64,000 nucleotides of DNA from Colwellia sp. (GCA_020630795.1 JAHDIK010000009.1:106631-170630); one strand, 5' to 3'; counted from the first letter of the stretch, positions 51,374 through 58,457 are shown. Notes: generated from the sequence alone by a model not told the origin. Numbers and translations: made by a program.

Positions 51374-52234
51374 TTACGTTACGTCTTTAATAAGCACTGA
51401 TGTATCGCAGCGGTTAAATCCTGCTTTTTGTAAACGTTCGTACGACTCATCAACCATCTTCGCAACAGGTAAATTAAGATTCAGTTGTTTTGCTTGATCT
51501 AAACATATACCGAGATCTTTTCTCATCCAATCAATCGCAAAGCCAAATTCAAACTCATTTTTAGCAATTGTGTGTGTGCGTTGTTCAAGTTGCCAAGATT
51601 GAGCCGCGCCATGTTTCAATACATCGCGTACTGTCACTAAATCGAGCCCAGACTTTTCAGCTAACGTTAGTCCTTCTGATAGGCCTTGCAATATACCCGC
51701 GATACATAGCTGATTAACCATTTTACACGTTTGCCCCGCGCCTACTTCGCCTAACCGAGTGACTTGTTTAGCGTAAATGTTTAGCGTATCAACAATGCGA
51801 GGGTAGTGTTGTTCTGAGCCTCCCACCATTATGGTTAATGCGCCATTTTGAGCACCTATTTCCCCGCCAGATACCGGAGCATCAAAAAACTGAATACTTT
51901 GTTTAGCGCACGCTTGGGATATTTCTTTCGCGACATCAGCAGACGTTGTTGTGTGGTCAATTAAAATAGCTGAGTCTTTCAGGCCTGCAAGAATTCCGTT
52001 TTCACCGTAGCAAACACTCCGTAAATCGTCATCGTTACCTACACAACACATAACAATATCAGCGTTCTCACATGCTAATTTAGGCGTAAGTGCGATGTTA
52101 CCTTGGTATTGTGTTTGCCAGCTTTTAGCTTTTTCGGTGGTTCTGTTATAAACGGTTACGTTCAGACCGCTTTGTTGCAGGTGACCCGCCATGTAAAAAC
52201 CCATTGTGCCTAATCCAATAAATGTGACGTTCAT
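51374..52234 (-). CDS. Beta-hydroxyacid dehydrogenase family (3-hydroxyisobutyrate / tartronate semialdehyde reductase-like)
   Basis: The 286-residue NAD(P)-dependent enzyme has the N-terminal FIGLGTMGFYMAGHL binding motif, the substrate motif FFDAPVSGGEIGAQNGALTIMVGG with DAPVSGG, and the catalytic-lysine segment GAGQTCKMVNQL. Length is typical of the group (about 290). Members reduce tartronate semialdehyde or oxidise 3-hydroxyisobutyrate and related acids; the sequence does not tell them apart. It has AAGGAT before the start and is divergent from the MocR regulator at 52408, which probably controls it. Confidence 0.88.
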   Translation of the reverse strand: MNVTFIGLGTMGFYMAGHLQQSGLNVTVYNRTTEKAKSWQTQYQGNIALTPKLACENADIVMCCVGNDDDLRSVCYGENGILAGLKDSAILIDHTTTSADVAKEISQACAKQSIQFFDAPVSGGEIGAQNGALTIMVGGSEQHYPRIVDTLNIYAKQVTRLGEVGAGQTCKMVNQLCIAGILQGLSEGLTLAEKSGLDLVTVRDVLKHGAAQSWQLEQRTHTIAKNEFEFGFAIDWMRKDLGICLDQAKQLNLNLPVAKMVDESYERLQKAGFNRCDTSVLIKDVT

Positions 52235-52361
52235 CGTGAATCCTTGGTGAATGTTAGTTAACTTATTTAAACAGTTAATGACATGATTAACGATACGTTC
52301 CGCGTTGTTTTAGTATTAAATTACTAATTTTCGTTCACTATTTTTGTTTAAATTTTTTGTT

Positions 52362-52390
52362 AGTAGTACAATTTTAAATATTGTACTACT
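52362..52390. promoter_or_regulatory. Perfect inverted repeat upstream of mocR-type gene
   Basis: AGTAGTACAAT and ATTGTACTACT form an 11-bp inverted repeat with a 7-base A/T spacer, 17 bases before the regulator start. It fits an autoregulatory operator for a GntR/MocR dimer. Confidence 0.6.
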
Positions 52391-52407
52391 TGTGTGTTTG
52401 ATGGTTT

Positions 52408-53814
52408 ATGGAAAAACAAAAGTTTGGGGAGGTAACTCAATCTTCGCAATTCAGTTGGGCGAATAATTTTGAAGTTAAAAAATCTCGTATAGGTGCTAAA
52501 AATGCCCTGTTTCAACTACTAAAGAGTGCTATTGAACGAGGAAAGTTAAGAGCAGGGGATAGATTGCCCACTCACCGTAAATTGGCTCAACACCTCGGTG
52601 TAGCCGTAGCTACAGTCACTAAGGTATATAAGCTGGCGGAAAGTAATGGACTTGTTGTTGGAAAAGCTGGCAATGGATGTTTTGTATCAACGTGCCCATT
52701 GTCTTCAAATGCAATTCAAGCTGGCAAGTTAACGTATATAAACTTATCAATTATTAAACCCGTTGCACACTACGCTGAGTTATATTTACAAAAACATTTA
52801 TCTGACCTTAGCCAACACCATCAACTAAGCGACTTAATGGAATACAACGCAGAGAGTGGAAGCCTAACCGACATTCAAACGGCTAAACTTTGGTTAACAT
52901 CTCAAGGGAAATCTTTTAACAACCGAGAAGTGAGTATATGTAGCGGCGCTCAGCACGGACTAATGATACTCATTACAACCTTAACGCAACAAGGTGACTG
53001 TATAGCCGTAGAAGCACATTGCTACCCCGGTATTATTGCACTTGCACAACAGTTTGGGCGCAAGCTAGTGCCAATTGAGTTAGATGAAGAGGGCATGATC
53101 CCATCATCACTTGATAAACAATGCCAATTGCATGACGTAAAGTTAGTTATAGCGGTAGCTTCACATCAAAACCCAACAACTGCCGTTATGTCAATTGAGC
53201 GTCGAAAACATATAGCATCGATTATCGAACAGTATAAATTATGGTTAATTGATGATGATGTGTATGGCTTTTTGAGTAACAATTTACCTGAATTATCAAG
53301 TTTTATACCTGAGCGAAGCTTTTATTTAACAAGCTTATCAAAAGCGTTATTGCCCGGCTTAAGAGTTGGGTACTTAACGTATCCTCAATCATTTAAAGCG
53401 CGTATTGATGCCGCGATACGAAATACGGTGTGGATGCCTGTTCCATTAACACTGTCGTTAGCGTCTAAACTAATACATTCTGGCGATGCTGATAAGTTAA
53501 TTACGCAACAGATCGAAACGGCAAAAAATCGTCAGCAAATTGTTCGTAATATATTAGGGGCTTATACATTACATGCGAAAGAAAATAGCTTTCATGTTTG
53601 GTTGAAATTGCCAGAACAGTGGAGTGCTGAAAAATTTTGTGAAGTTGCTAAAGCCAAGGGCGTGCTTATTTCAAATAATCACTCTTTTTTAGTTGGACCT
53701 CGCAGCACTGAAGAAGCGATTAGGATCTCTATTATGGCAGTAAAGAGTATCGAGGAACTACGTTTTGGTTTGGAGATATTAAAAGGAATACTCGATAATG
53801 ATGGTCGATTATAA
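52408..53814 (+). CDS. MocR-type regulator: GntR helix-turn-helix fused to PLP aminotransferase-like domain
   Basis: The 468-residue protein begins with a GntR winged helix (RGKLRAGDRLPTHRKLAQHL, VAVATVTKVYKLAESNGLV) and continues as a fold-type I aminotransferase domain from about residue 110. It contains CSGAQHGLMILI, WLIDDDVYGFL and the PLP lysine in YLTSLSKALLPGLRVGYL. MocR proteins use PLP or its aldimines as effectors to control metabolic genes. An 11-bp inverted repeat lies directly upstream, and the divergent beta-hydroxyacid dehydrogenase is the likely target. It is the last chromosomal gene before the integron array. Confidence 0.92.
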   Translation: MEKQKFGEVTQSSQFSWANNFEVKKSRIGAKNALFQLLKSAIERGKLRAGDRLPTHRKLAQHLGVAVATVTKVYKLAESNGLVVGKAGNGCFVSTCPLSSNAIQAGKLTYINLSIIKPVAHYAELYLQKHLSDLSQHHQLSDLMEYNAESGSLTDIQTAKLWLTSQGKSFNNREVSICSGAQHGLMILITTLTQQGDCIAVEAHCYPGIIALAQQFGRKLVPIELDEEGMIPSSLDKQCQLHDVKLVIAVASHQNPTTAVMSIERRKHIASIIEQYKLWLIDDDVYGFLSNNLPELSSFIPERSFYLTSLSKALLPGLRVGYLTYPQSFKARIDAAIRNTVWMPVPLTLSLASKLIHSGDADKLITQQIETAKNRQQIVRNILGAYTLHAKENSFHVWLKLPEQWSAEKFCEVAKAKGVLISNNHSFLVGPRSTEEAIRISIMAVKSIEELRFGLEILKGILDNDGRL

Positions 53815-54064
53815 GCAATCATTAAATGATCATAAGAACGTTAAATTTTTTCGACGATTTAGGATAGTTAATGATAGATATGAGTTGTTTCACAAGTTAT
53901 GGCTTAAAAGGTGAGTTTTTCTCGCTTTCCAACTGAAAGGCGGAAAATCAATTTTATTAAGCTGTTGTGTAGTATAAGTAATGTGGTTATATTGTTTTGT
54001 AAATAATTAATGTTGGTGGGGAAGTAGTCGTTGATAAAACGAGAATTATTCCCACTAATAAGCT
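53815..54064. other. Non-coding junction between mocR and the cassette array
   Basis: No ORF, intI remnant or attC is visible in these 250 bases. Two palindromic features occur. CGCTTTC and GAAAGGCG near 53923-53942 form a weak stem. GTGGGGAA at 54016-54023 pairs with TTCCCAC at 54049-54055, with an inner CGTT/AACG. The second lies just before the first cassette boundary GTTATGT at 54065 and could be a degenerate attachment site or a terminator. Confidence 0.5.
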
Positions 54065-54323
54065 GTTATGTGTATTCAAAATAGTATTGTTTGGTTTAGC
54101 TGAAAGTGTTGTTGCTAACTCGATTTTTGTATAGGCTGCTACGAGTTTTCGCTATTCTAGTTTTATCATTAGCCACTAATAAGCTTTGTTGTTTTTATTA
54201 CTTCGTAATGTCACAAAGCTATTAGTTTGTTCTAGGTTTTAGTGTGTAGCTCAAATTTAAGTTTTGTGTAAAACTACCGTCTTATACTTTTTGCTTTATC
54301 AATTGTGTTTAGGTTTATCAAAC
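54065..54323 (+). other. ORF-less cassette, family A, copy 1
   Basis: No frame above 60 codons exists. The unit shares most of its sequence with copies at 58552, 62790, 63614 and 63962. Central features are ACTAATAAGCTTTG (54175-54188) pairing with CAAAGCTATTAGT (54214-54226), an inner hairpin ATTAC-ttc-GTAAT (54197-54209), and a smaller stem GCTATT/ATTAGC just before it (54151-54173). The last 60 bases before the attC, including a TATACT box, are almost identical among copies. Confidence 0.75.
54175..54226 (+). ncRNA. Candidate structured RNA element, family A stem-loop
   Basis: The 52-base double stem-loop is kept in copies 1, 2 and 4 (54175, 58663, 63725). In the divergent relative at 56091 both arms changed together (GCTTTACC with GGTAAAGC), which points to selection on base pairing. 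Transcription is not shown. Confidence 0.4.
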
Positions 54324-54417
54324 ACATAACAAGCAAATCAACGGGACTAAAACAGCGGGCTCTTCGCTTCGCTCGATTATAGCCCACTTTATTTAGCCCG
54401 TTATTTGGGCGTTAGGT
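54324..54417 (+). repeat. attC site 1
   Basis: 94 bp from ACATAAC to GTTAGGT. Inner arms AACGGGACTAAA and TTTAGCCCGTT pair with one extra-helical base, the usual attC asymmetry. Centre carries GCGGGC/AGCCCAC (type used again in sites 7, 17, 20, 22). Confidence 0.9.
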
Positions 54418-54421
54418 ACCT

Positions 54422-54886
54422 ATGAATATTAATAAATTAATCGAAGCACTTATATTAGTTGCTACCATTGGTGGGGGATTTCTTGGCTTTACTATAGTAT
54501 TATCACGGTTACCACAGGCAAGTGGACTTCATTTGTTTTTCGCTGTCGTTCCTTTAATTCTATTTTTGTATATTATTTATGTTGGCTTAGTTTTCTCTGA
54601 CGATAAGTCAAATATTCGACTAATAAAAATAGCCCTTCTTTAACAAATACCATGGTTTAGCTCGCCCATATTTTCTTATCAACTGACTTCTGGTTTCTCA
54701 TTATCAGGCATACTCCATGAAAATGGATTTTTCTTTAAATATTATATAGGTAGTGATTTTAATTTTGGCTTACTTAATGGTCAAATTTGGGGGATAGGAA
54801 TTAATTTATTTTCTGTTGGGTTATATTGGTTGGTGCTAAGAAAATATAAGCCGGTACCTAACAAGTCGTTAAAGCAGGACAAATAA
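54422..54886 (+). pseudogene. Cassette gene for small membrane protein, split by an in-frame stop
   Basis: The frame opens at ATG 54422 and encodes 73 residues with two membrane helices before a TAA at 54641-54643. The same frame then stays open for 80 more codons to a TAA at 54886, reading QIPWFSSPIFSYQLTSGFSL and later GIGINLFSVGLYWLVL, with a third helix. As I recall it, intact small membrane proteins with the IPW-SSP-SY pattern exist elsewhere. So the simplest reading is one gene of about 153 codons broken by a nonsense codon; a sequencing error or two genes are alternatives. The last residues, NKSLKQDK, are encoded by the attC. Confidence 0.65.
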
Positions 54887-54956
54887 CAGTTGGCTTTTGC
54901 TCCTGCGTCGCTAATTTTAGCCAACATATTATTTGCCTCTTAACGAGGCGTTAGGT
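54856..54956 (+). repeat. attC site 2
   Basis: 101 bp from ACCTAAC to GTTAGGT. GTTGGCT/AGCCAAC centre; outer arms TCGTTAA/TTAACGA. Same type as sites 3, 8, 10, 14 and 19. Confidence 0.9.
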
Positions 54957-54960
54957 GCCA

Positions 54961-55335
54961 ATGATGAAATCGTTTAGCTTTGCTCTATTTTTTATCTTTA
55001 GTTTTAATACCTTTGCACAAGGAAGTAACGTGAAAATTGATGAACTTATCGAAAATGATAACTACGCTTTATCCATATGGAAAACAAGAGGGTTAAACCC
55101 TTCACCTGCGCCGGTAATTAAACAATTAGAAAGCGTAACAATAGCTTTTCTTAAAAGTTTAAAACAAATAAATGAAGCTCCAAAAATTGATAAAGTTGAA
55201 GAACGAAAGAAAATTCAGCTATTAGTTGATCAACTTCCTTGGAGCAACTTTGATACTGAGGAAAAAGAATTTCTTGCAGATGTGATTGCACCAGCAATTG
55301 AATCAATGGGGTACAACCCTTGGTCAATTATCTAA
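54961..55335 (+). CDS. Cassette gene: small exported protein, tentatively DUF4844-like
   Basis: The protein of 124 residues (start at the first of two adjacent ATGs just after the attC core; a GTG 6 bases earlier is also in frame) has a signal peptide ending NTFAQ, so it is exported. The mature part is charged and helical: KIDELIENDNYALSIWKTRG, LESVTIAFLKSLKQI, and the C-terminal LLVDQLPWSNFDTEEKEFLA, DVIAPAIESMGYNPW. The last portion resembles DUF4844, whose function is unknown. It is the only gene between attC 2 and attC 3. Confidence 0.7.
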   Translation: MMKSFSFALFFIFSFNTFAQGSNVKIDELIENDNYALSIWKTRGLNPSPAPVIKQLESVTIAFLKSLKQINEAPKIDKVEERKKIQLLVDQLPWSNFDTEEKEFLADVIAPAIESMGYNPWSII

Positions 55336-55340
55336 AAGGC

Positions 55341-55440
55341 ACCTAACAAGTCGTTAAAGCAGGACAAAAAACAGTTGGCTTTTGCTCCTTCGTCGCTAAT
55401 TTTAGCCAACAATTTTTTGCCTCTTAACGAGGCGTTATAT
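55341..55440 (+). repeat. attC site 3
   Basis: 100 bp from ACCTAAC to GTTATAT; GTTGGCT/AGCCAAC centre. Confidence 0.9.
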
Positions 55441-55499
55441 TTACTAATTACATCTTACATTTTTCTAAATTATTTAAACTTACTACAAGGAAATACCGT

Positions 55500-55799
55500 A
55501 TGGAGCTAGATAATCCCTCTAACTCTACTCAAATAGAGTACGCCATATCCCAAGCTTACCTCCCAGAAAGTAACCATAAAGAACTGCATAACTTTCTACT
55601 AAGGAGTCTATCTGTTCTTTCAAATGTTAGTGAGAAGCAGAAGATTAAAACTAACACCCAACTGGCTGTTGAACACTTGGAACGGAAGTTGGATTCTGTT
55701 GGTAAAACTTCAAACAAGATTCAACTTGCTGTGTTAATTGTTCTTGTTTTGACGTTAATCGCCACTGCCTGTACTCCATTAATGACAGGTGGACAGTGA
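55500..55799 (+). CDS. Cassette gene: small protein with C-terminal membrane anchor
   Basis: The 99-residue protein has AAGGAAAT 7 bases before its ATG. Residues 1-75 are soluble and helical (EYAISQAYLPESNHKELHNF, VEHLERKLDSVGKTSNK). A single hydrophobic segment, IQLAVLIVLVLTLIATACT, lies near the C-terminus, so it looks tail-anchored. No family recognised. A minus-strand frame of 67 codons (55651-55854) with a very good ribosome binding site overlaps its 3' half, so the coding strand is likely but not certain. The remaining 100 bases up to attC 4 hold nothing else I recognise. Confidence 0.6.
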   Translation: MELDNPSNSTQIEYAISQAYLPESNHKELHNFLLRSLSVLSNVSEKQKIKTNTQLAVEHLERKLDSVGKTSNKIQLAVLIVLVLTLIATACTPLMTGGQ

Positions 55800-55896
55800 C
55801 AAGTATGCAAAATCCTAGAACAAACCAATGTCTTAATCCTTGGCTTTTATTCATAATATTTTCTCCTTATTAAAATTATAGTCTTGTTAAATGTAA

Positions 55897-55989
55897 ATAT
55901 AACAAGTCAATTAAGTAGGACTAATACAGCTAGGCTTTCGCTTCGCTCAATAGTCCTGCTGTGTTTAGCCTCTTATTGAGGCGTTATAT
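55897..55989 (+). repeat. attC site 4
   Basis: 93 bp from ATATAAC to GTTATAT, the shortest and most divergent in the array; arms TCAATTAAG / CTTATTGA with an AGCTAGGC centre. Confidence 0.85.
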
Positions 55990-56235
55990 GCAATTCATGT
56001 AGTAAGGTTGGTTTAGTTAAAAGTACAGTTATTAACTTTTACTTTTGTAAACGCTGCTGCGGGTTTCGCTATTGTAGTTTTTCAATAGCCACTAATAAGC
56101 TTTACCTTGTTAAAGACACTTTTGTGGTAAAGCTATTATTTCTTTCTGGTATTTGTGGGTAGCTCAATTTATAGTGCATTTATTACTACCGGCTTTTACT
56201 AGTTGCTTATGTATTTATGTTTAGGTTTATCAGGC
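55990..56235 (+). other. ORF-less cassette, divergent relative of family A
   Basis: No ORF of note. The order of elements follows family A: CGCTGCTG, GTTTCGCTATT, AATAGCC, then ACTAATAAGCTTTACC (56091-56106) pairing with GGTAAAGCTATTATT (56126-56140), then TTTAGGTTTATCAGGCATATAAC. The upstream stem is GCTATT/AATAGC. The sequence differs from family A at many places but both stems are kept. Confidence 0.65.
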
Positions 56236-56330
56236 ATATAACAAGCAATTCAACGGGACTTTTACAGCTGGCTGTTTCGTTCCTCAACATTTTAAGCCAG
56301 CAATAAAAGCCCATTAATTGGGCGTTATAT
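56236..56330 (+). repeat. attC site 5
   Basis: 95 bp from ATATAAC to GTTATAT; CAGCTGGCT / AAGCCAGC centre, arms AACGGG / CCCATT. Confidence 0.88.
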
Positions 56331-56351
56331 GCCAAGAAATGGTTCAAGCCT

Positions 56352-56612
56352 GTGAGTAAACTAAAATTTATTAAGGTTCAATTGAAATCCGAACATATTT
56401 GGATTTTTCGTATAGCTATGATTTTAGTTTCACTCCCGTTCGTATTTAACGTATATGAAACTTTTTCTACAAATATAGCACTAGATGGAAAGTATACTTA
56501 TATCCAAGGTGAGCATTGGGGTTACTACGCGTATTTGTTTAAACACCTAACGATTTCAACTTTGTTCTTGTGGCTCGGCACGTTTGGTTCTAAAGTTAAG
56601 GACGGTGAGTAA
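56352..56612 (+). CDS. Cassette gene: small membrane protein
   Basis: The frame uses a GTG start soon after the attC core. The 86-residue product has two probable membrane helices (FRIAMILVSLPFVFNVY and HLTISTLFLWLGTFG) separated by a polar loop with DGKYTYIQGEHWGYY. No family recognised. It is the only frame in this cassette. Confidence 0.65.
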   Translation: MSKLKFIKVQLKSEHIWIFRIAMILVSLPFVFNVYETFSTNIALDGKYTYIQGEHWGYYAYLFKHLTISTLFLWLGTFGSKVKDGE

Positions 56613-56617
56613 TTGGC

Positions 56618-56716
56618 ATATAACAAGAAATTCAAGTGGGACTAATTACAGCTGGCTGCCTCACTTCGTTCGTTATTTTAGCCAGCAATAATTAGCCCCT
56701 TAATTGGGCGTTAGCT
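56618..56716 (+). repeat. attC site 6
   Basis: 99 bp from ATATAAC to GTTAGCT; CAGCTGGCT / AGCCAGC centre, loop with CTTCGTTCG. Confidence 0.88.
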
Positions 56717-56953
56717 GTATTCGATATTTTGTAGGTTAAACCAGTTTTTTTTTTAATCTAGTTTGTATCAACGGCAAAGTTTAACTTAATCAGTTAATAG
56801 CGCTTAAAGTTTGTTAGTAGGGCGCCCAATAATACCACGAGTCAAGCTCGGGATTATTTTGGCTTCAGTAGCTTTGTATTTGTTGTAGGTTTTAGCGTAA
56901 AAATATAGAGTGTTTAATTAACTATATTTGCTAGTTTGTGGTTTGGTAAATAC
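56717..56953 (+). other. ORF-less cassette, family B, copy 1
   Basis: No ORF. Shares its sequence with copies at 60837 and 61168. The conserved centre is an imperfect stem-loop CCAATAATACCACGAG / CTCGGGATTATTTTGG (56826-56862). TTTGTTGTAGGTTTTAGCGT follows at 56879-56898 and nearly equals a sequence after the family A stem-loop. Copy 1 has a longer T-run near its start. Confidence 0.75.
56826..56862 (+). ncRNA. Candidate structured element, family B stem-loop
   Basis: A 37-base imperfect hairpin, identical in all three family B copies (56826, 60942, 61272), while flanking bases vary slightly. Transcription is not shown. Confidence 0.35.
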
Positions 56954-57047
56954 TGCTAACAAGCAAATTAACGGGACTAAAACAGCGGGCTCTTCGCTTC
57001 GCTCGATTATAGCCCACTTTATTTAGCCCGTTATTTGGGCGTTAGGT
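56954..57047 (+). repeat. attC site 7
   Basis: 94 bp from TGCTAAC to GTTAGGT; nearly identical to sites 1 and 17 (GCGGGC/AGCCC centre). Confidence 0.9.
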
Positions 57048-57072
57048 GAGTTGCTGCACACAAGGAAGTCTG

Positions 57073-57552
57073 GTGTTTAAAAATATATTATTTTTTATTT
57101 TTGGAGTTTTCATATCCGCATTAGTAAGTTTTTATTATTTTACTGATTTGATGAAACCTTCCAGTGAGTTTAATAAATTACTTATTAATAATCAGATAGA
57201 TTATTTCAAAGCGACTTACAGTGAAGATGCTTTAAAAATCATTAAATTAAGTAACACATACATTCAAAAATCTATGTCTGCACCTTTAGACAAAGATCAA
57301 ATAGTTGCTTCTCAAATACTATTAGCATCATCACTTTTTTTAACTGACATTACAGACCAACGGCTTAAATCAAAAGAAGATACGTTTCTTTCAATGATGT
57401 TGTTTTATGCGAGAACTAAAAGTGAAGAAGACTTTAATACCGATATATCAAATACATCAGAATTCTGTTCAAAGCACACAGATATAAAAGATTGTTCACC
57501 TAAAGCAATGCTTTCAATGTTTACTGAGTTTAAAGGAATTAAATACGAGTAA
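57073..57552 (+). CDS. Cassette gene: membrane-anchored or exported protein
   Basis: I start at GTG 57073 because AAGGAAG lies just upstream and the first residues then form a signal-anchor (MFKNILFFIFGVFISALVSFY). An in-frame GTG at 57046, inside the attC core, would add nine residues. The 159-residue product continues as a helical soluble domain (FNKLLINNQIDYFKAT, QIVASQILLASSLFLTDITD, TFLSMMLFYARTKSEED), with two cysteines near the end (FCSKHTDIKDCS). No family recognised. Confidence 0.7.
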   Translation: MFKNILFFIFGVFISALVSFYYFTDLMKPSSEFNKLLINNQIDYFKATYSEDALKIIKLSNTYIQKSMSAPLDKDQIVASQILLASSLFLTDITDQRLKSKEDTFLSMMLFYARTKSEEDFNTDISNTSEFCSKHTDIKDCSPKAMLSMFTEFKGIKYE

Positions 57553-57556
57553 ACTC

Positions 57557-57657
57557 ACCTAACAAGAAATTAAACAAGGACAAAAAACAGTTGGCTTTTG
57601 CTCCTTCGTCGCTTATTTTAGCCAACATATTTTTTGCCTGTTAATTAGGCGTTATAT
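57557..57657 (+). repeat. attC site 8
   Basis: 101 bp from ACCTAAC to GTTATAT; GTTGGCT/AGCCAAC centre, arms AATTAAAC / GTTAATT. Confidence 0.9.
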
Positions 57658-57677
57658 TTCTCCAGAGGTTAGGCGTA

Positions 57678-58016
57678 ATGATTCGGATTTTAGTGCTTAT
57701 ATCTTTGATTTTCTCCGGTGTAGTATTCGCAACAGATACGATTAATCTTAGAATAATGGCTATATCAGCTAATGTTAAATTTGAGGGCTATTTTTTAGAA
57801 GCAGATTCATCAGGCATTATCCTTAATGACTCGACAGGTAATTTTACCTTGATTTTAGATTCACATAATAAAATTTGGTTTGATGATAGTTTTATGATTT
57901 CCGAAAAAGAAAAAGCACAGATTAAGCCTCATTTAATCAGATTGTTTGAGGCGGCTACTGATAAAAAAGATAAAGCAGTATTAGCTTTATTTTTAAAGAG
58001 TGTTCTAGAAATATAA
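57678..58016 (+). CDS. Cassette gene: small exported protein
   Basis: The 112-residue protein has a signal peptide (MIRILVLISLIFSGVVFAT), then a beta-rich domain (NLRIMAISANVKFEGYFLEA, ILNDSTGNFTLILDSHNKIWF) and helices near the C-terminus (KAVLALFLKSVLEI). AGAGGTTAGG lies before the ATG. The stop codon TAA is the TAAC of attC 9. No family recognised. Confidence 0.7.
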   Translation: MIRILVLISLIFSGVVFATDTINLRIMAISANVKFEGYFLEADSSGIILNDSTGNFTLILDSHNKIWFDDSFMISEKEKAQIKPHLIRLFEAATDKKDKAVLALFLKSVLEI

Positions 58017-58111
58017 CAAGTCATTAAAGCAGGACAAAAAACAGTTGGTTTTTGCTCGTGCCTCGCTTATTTTAACCAACTATTTTATTGCCTCTTAATG
58101 AGGCGTTAGTT
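58011..58111 (+). repeat. attC site 9
   Basis: 101 bp from ATATAAC to GTTAGTT; GTTGGTT/AACCAAC centre, which differs from sites 2-3 by paired changes on both arms. Confidence 0.9.
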
Positions 58112-58457
58112 TTACAGCAAAGTTTCGCTATGTGGCAGTAGCGACAGGAGAGGAATAAGTGGTGGTTTGCAATTCGTCACTCTACGATATGAGTAGTTCC
58201 ACTTACTCTTCTCTCTGCCAACCAGGGCTGCAAACCTCTGGTTCACCAATATCCACTAATATGTGGTTACTGGGCGCTCGGTAACTGTATCAACATGGAA
58301 TTAACATGAAGATCCAAATTACCGTTAAAGTAACTTGTGATATTGCGAAAACCATTGCAGCTCTTAGCAGCTTTGTTTATACGCTTCATATCATAGGCTT
58401 ACTTTAATCAAGTCCTAGTCAGTTAACGCTGGCTAGGCACCTAATTCAATTATGTAA
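58112..58457 (+). other. Highly structured cassette with only a 33-codon ORF
   Basis: The 5' half holds several inverted repeats. GAGAGGAATAAGTGG pairs with CCACTTACTCTTCTC (one mismatch, one wobble), GGTTTGCA pairs with TGCAAACC, and CCACTAATATGTGG is a small palindrome. The 3' part holds a 33-codon ORF at 58306-58407. A long structured leader before a tiny hydrophobic peptide is the layout of type I toxin-antitoxin modules. No similar unit occurs elsewhere in the window. Confidence 0.6.
58306..58407 (+). CDS. Candidate small toxic-type peptide (33 aa)
   Basis: The ORF encodes MKIQITVKVTCDIAK, then TIAALSSFVYTLHIIGLL, a basic N-terminus followed by a hydrophobic stretch long enough for one membrane helix. 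It is preceded by an overlapping four-codon frame beginning ATGGAATTAAC and has no strong ribosome binding site, as in translation-limited toxins. Evidence is only size, composition and position in a structured cassette. Confidence 0.45.
   Translation: MKIQITVKVTCDIAKTIAALSSFVYTLHIIGLL

Noticed and set aside
53815..54064. Possible integron integrase or attI at the left edge of the array
   Set aside because: No frame longer than a few dozen codons on either strand and no tyrosine recombinase motif; the GTTATGT core is present but upstream simple repeats typical of attI are not.
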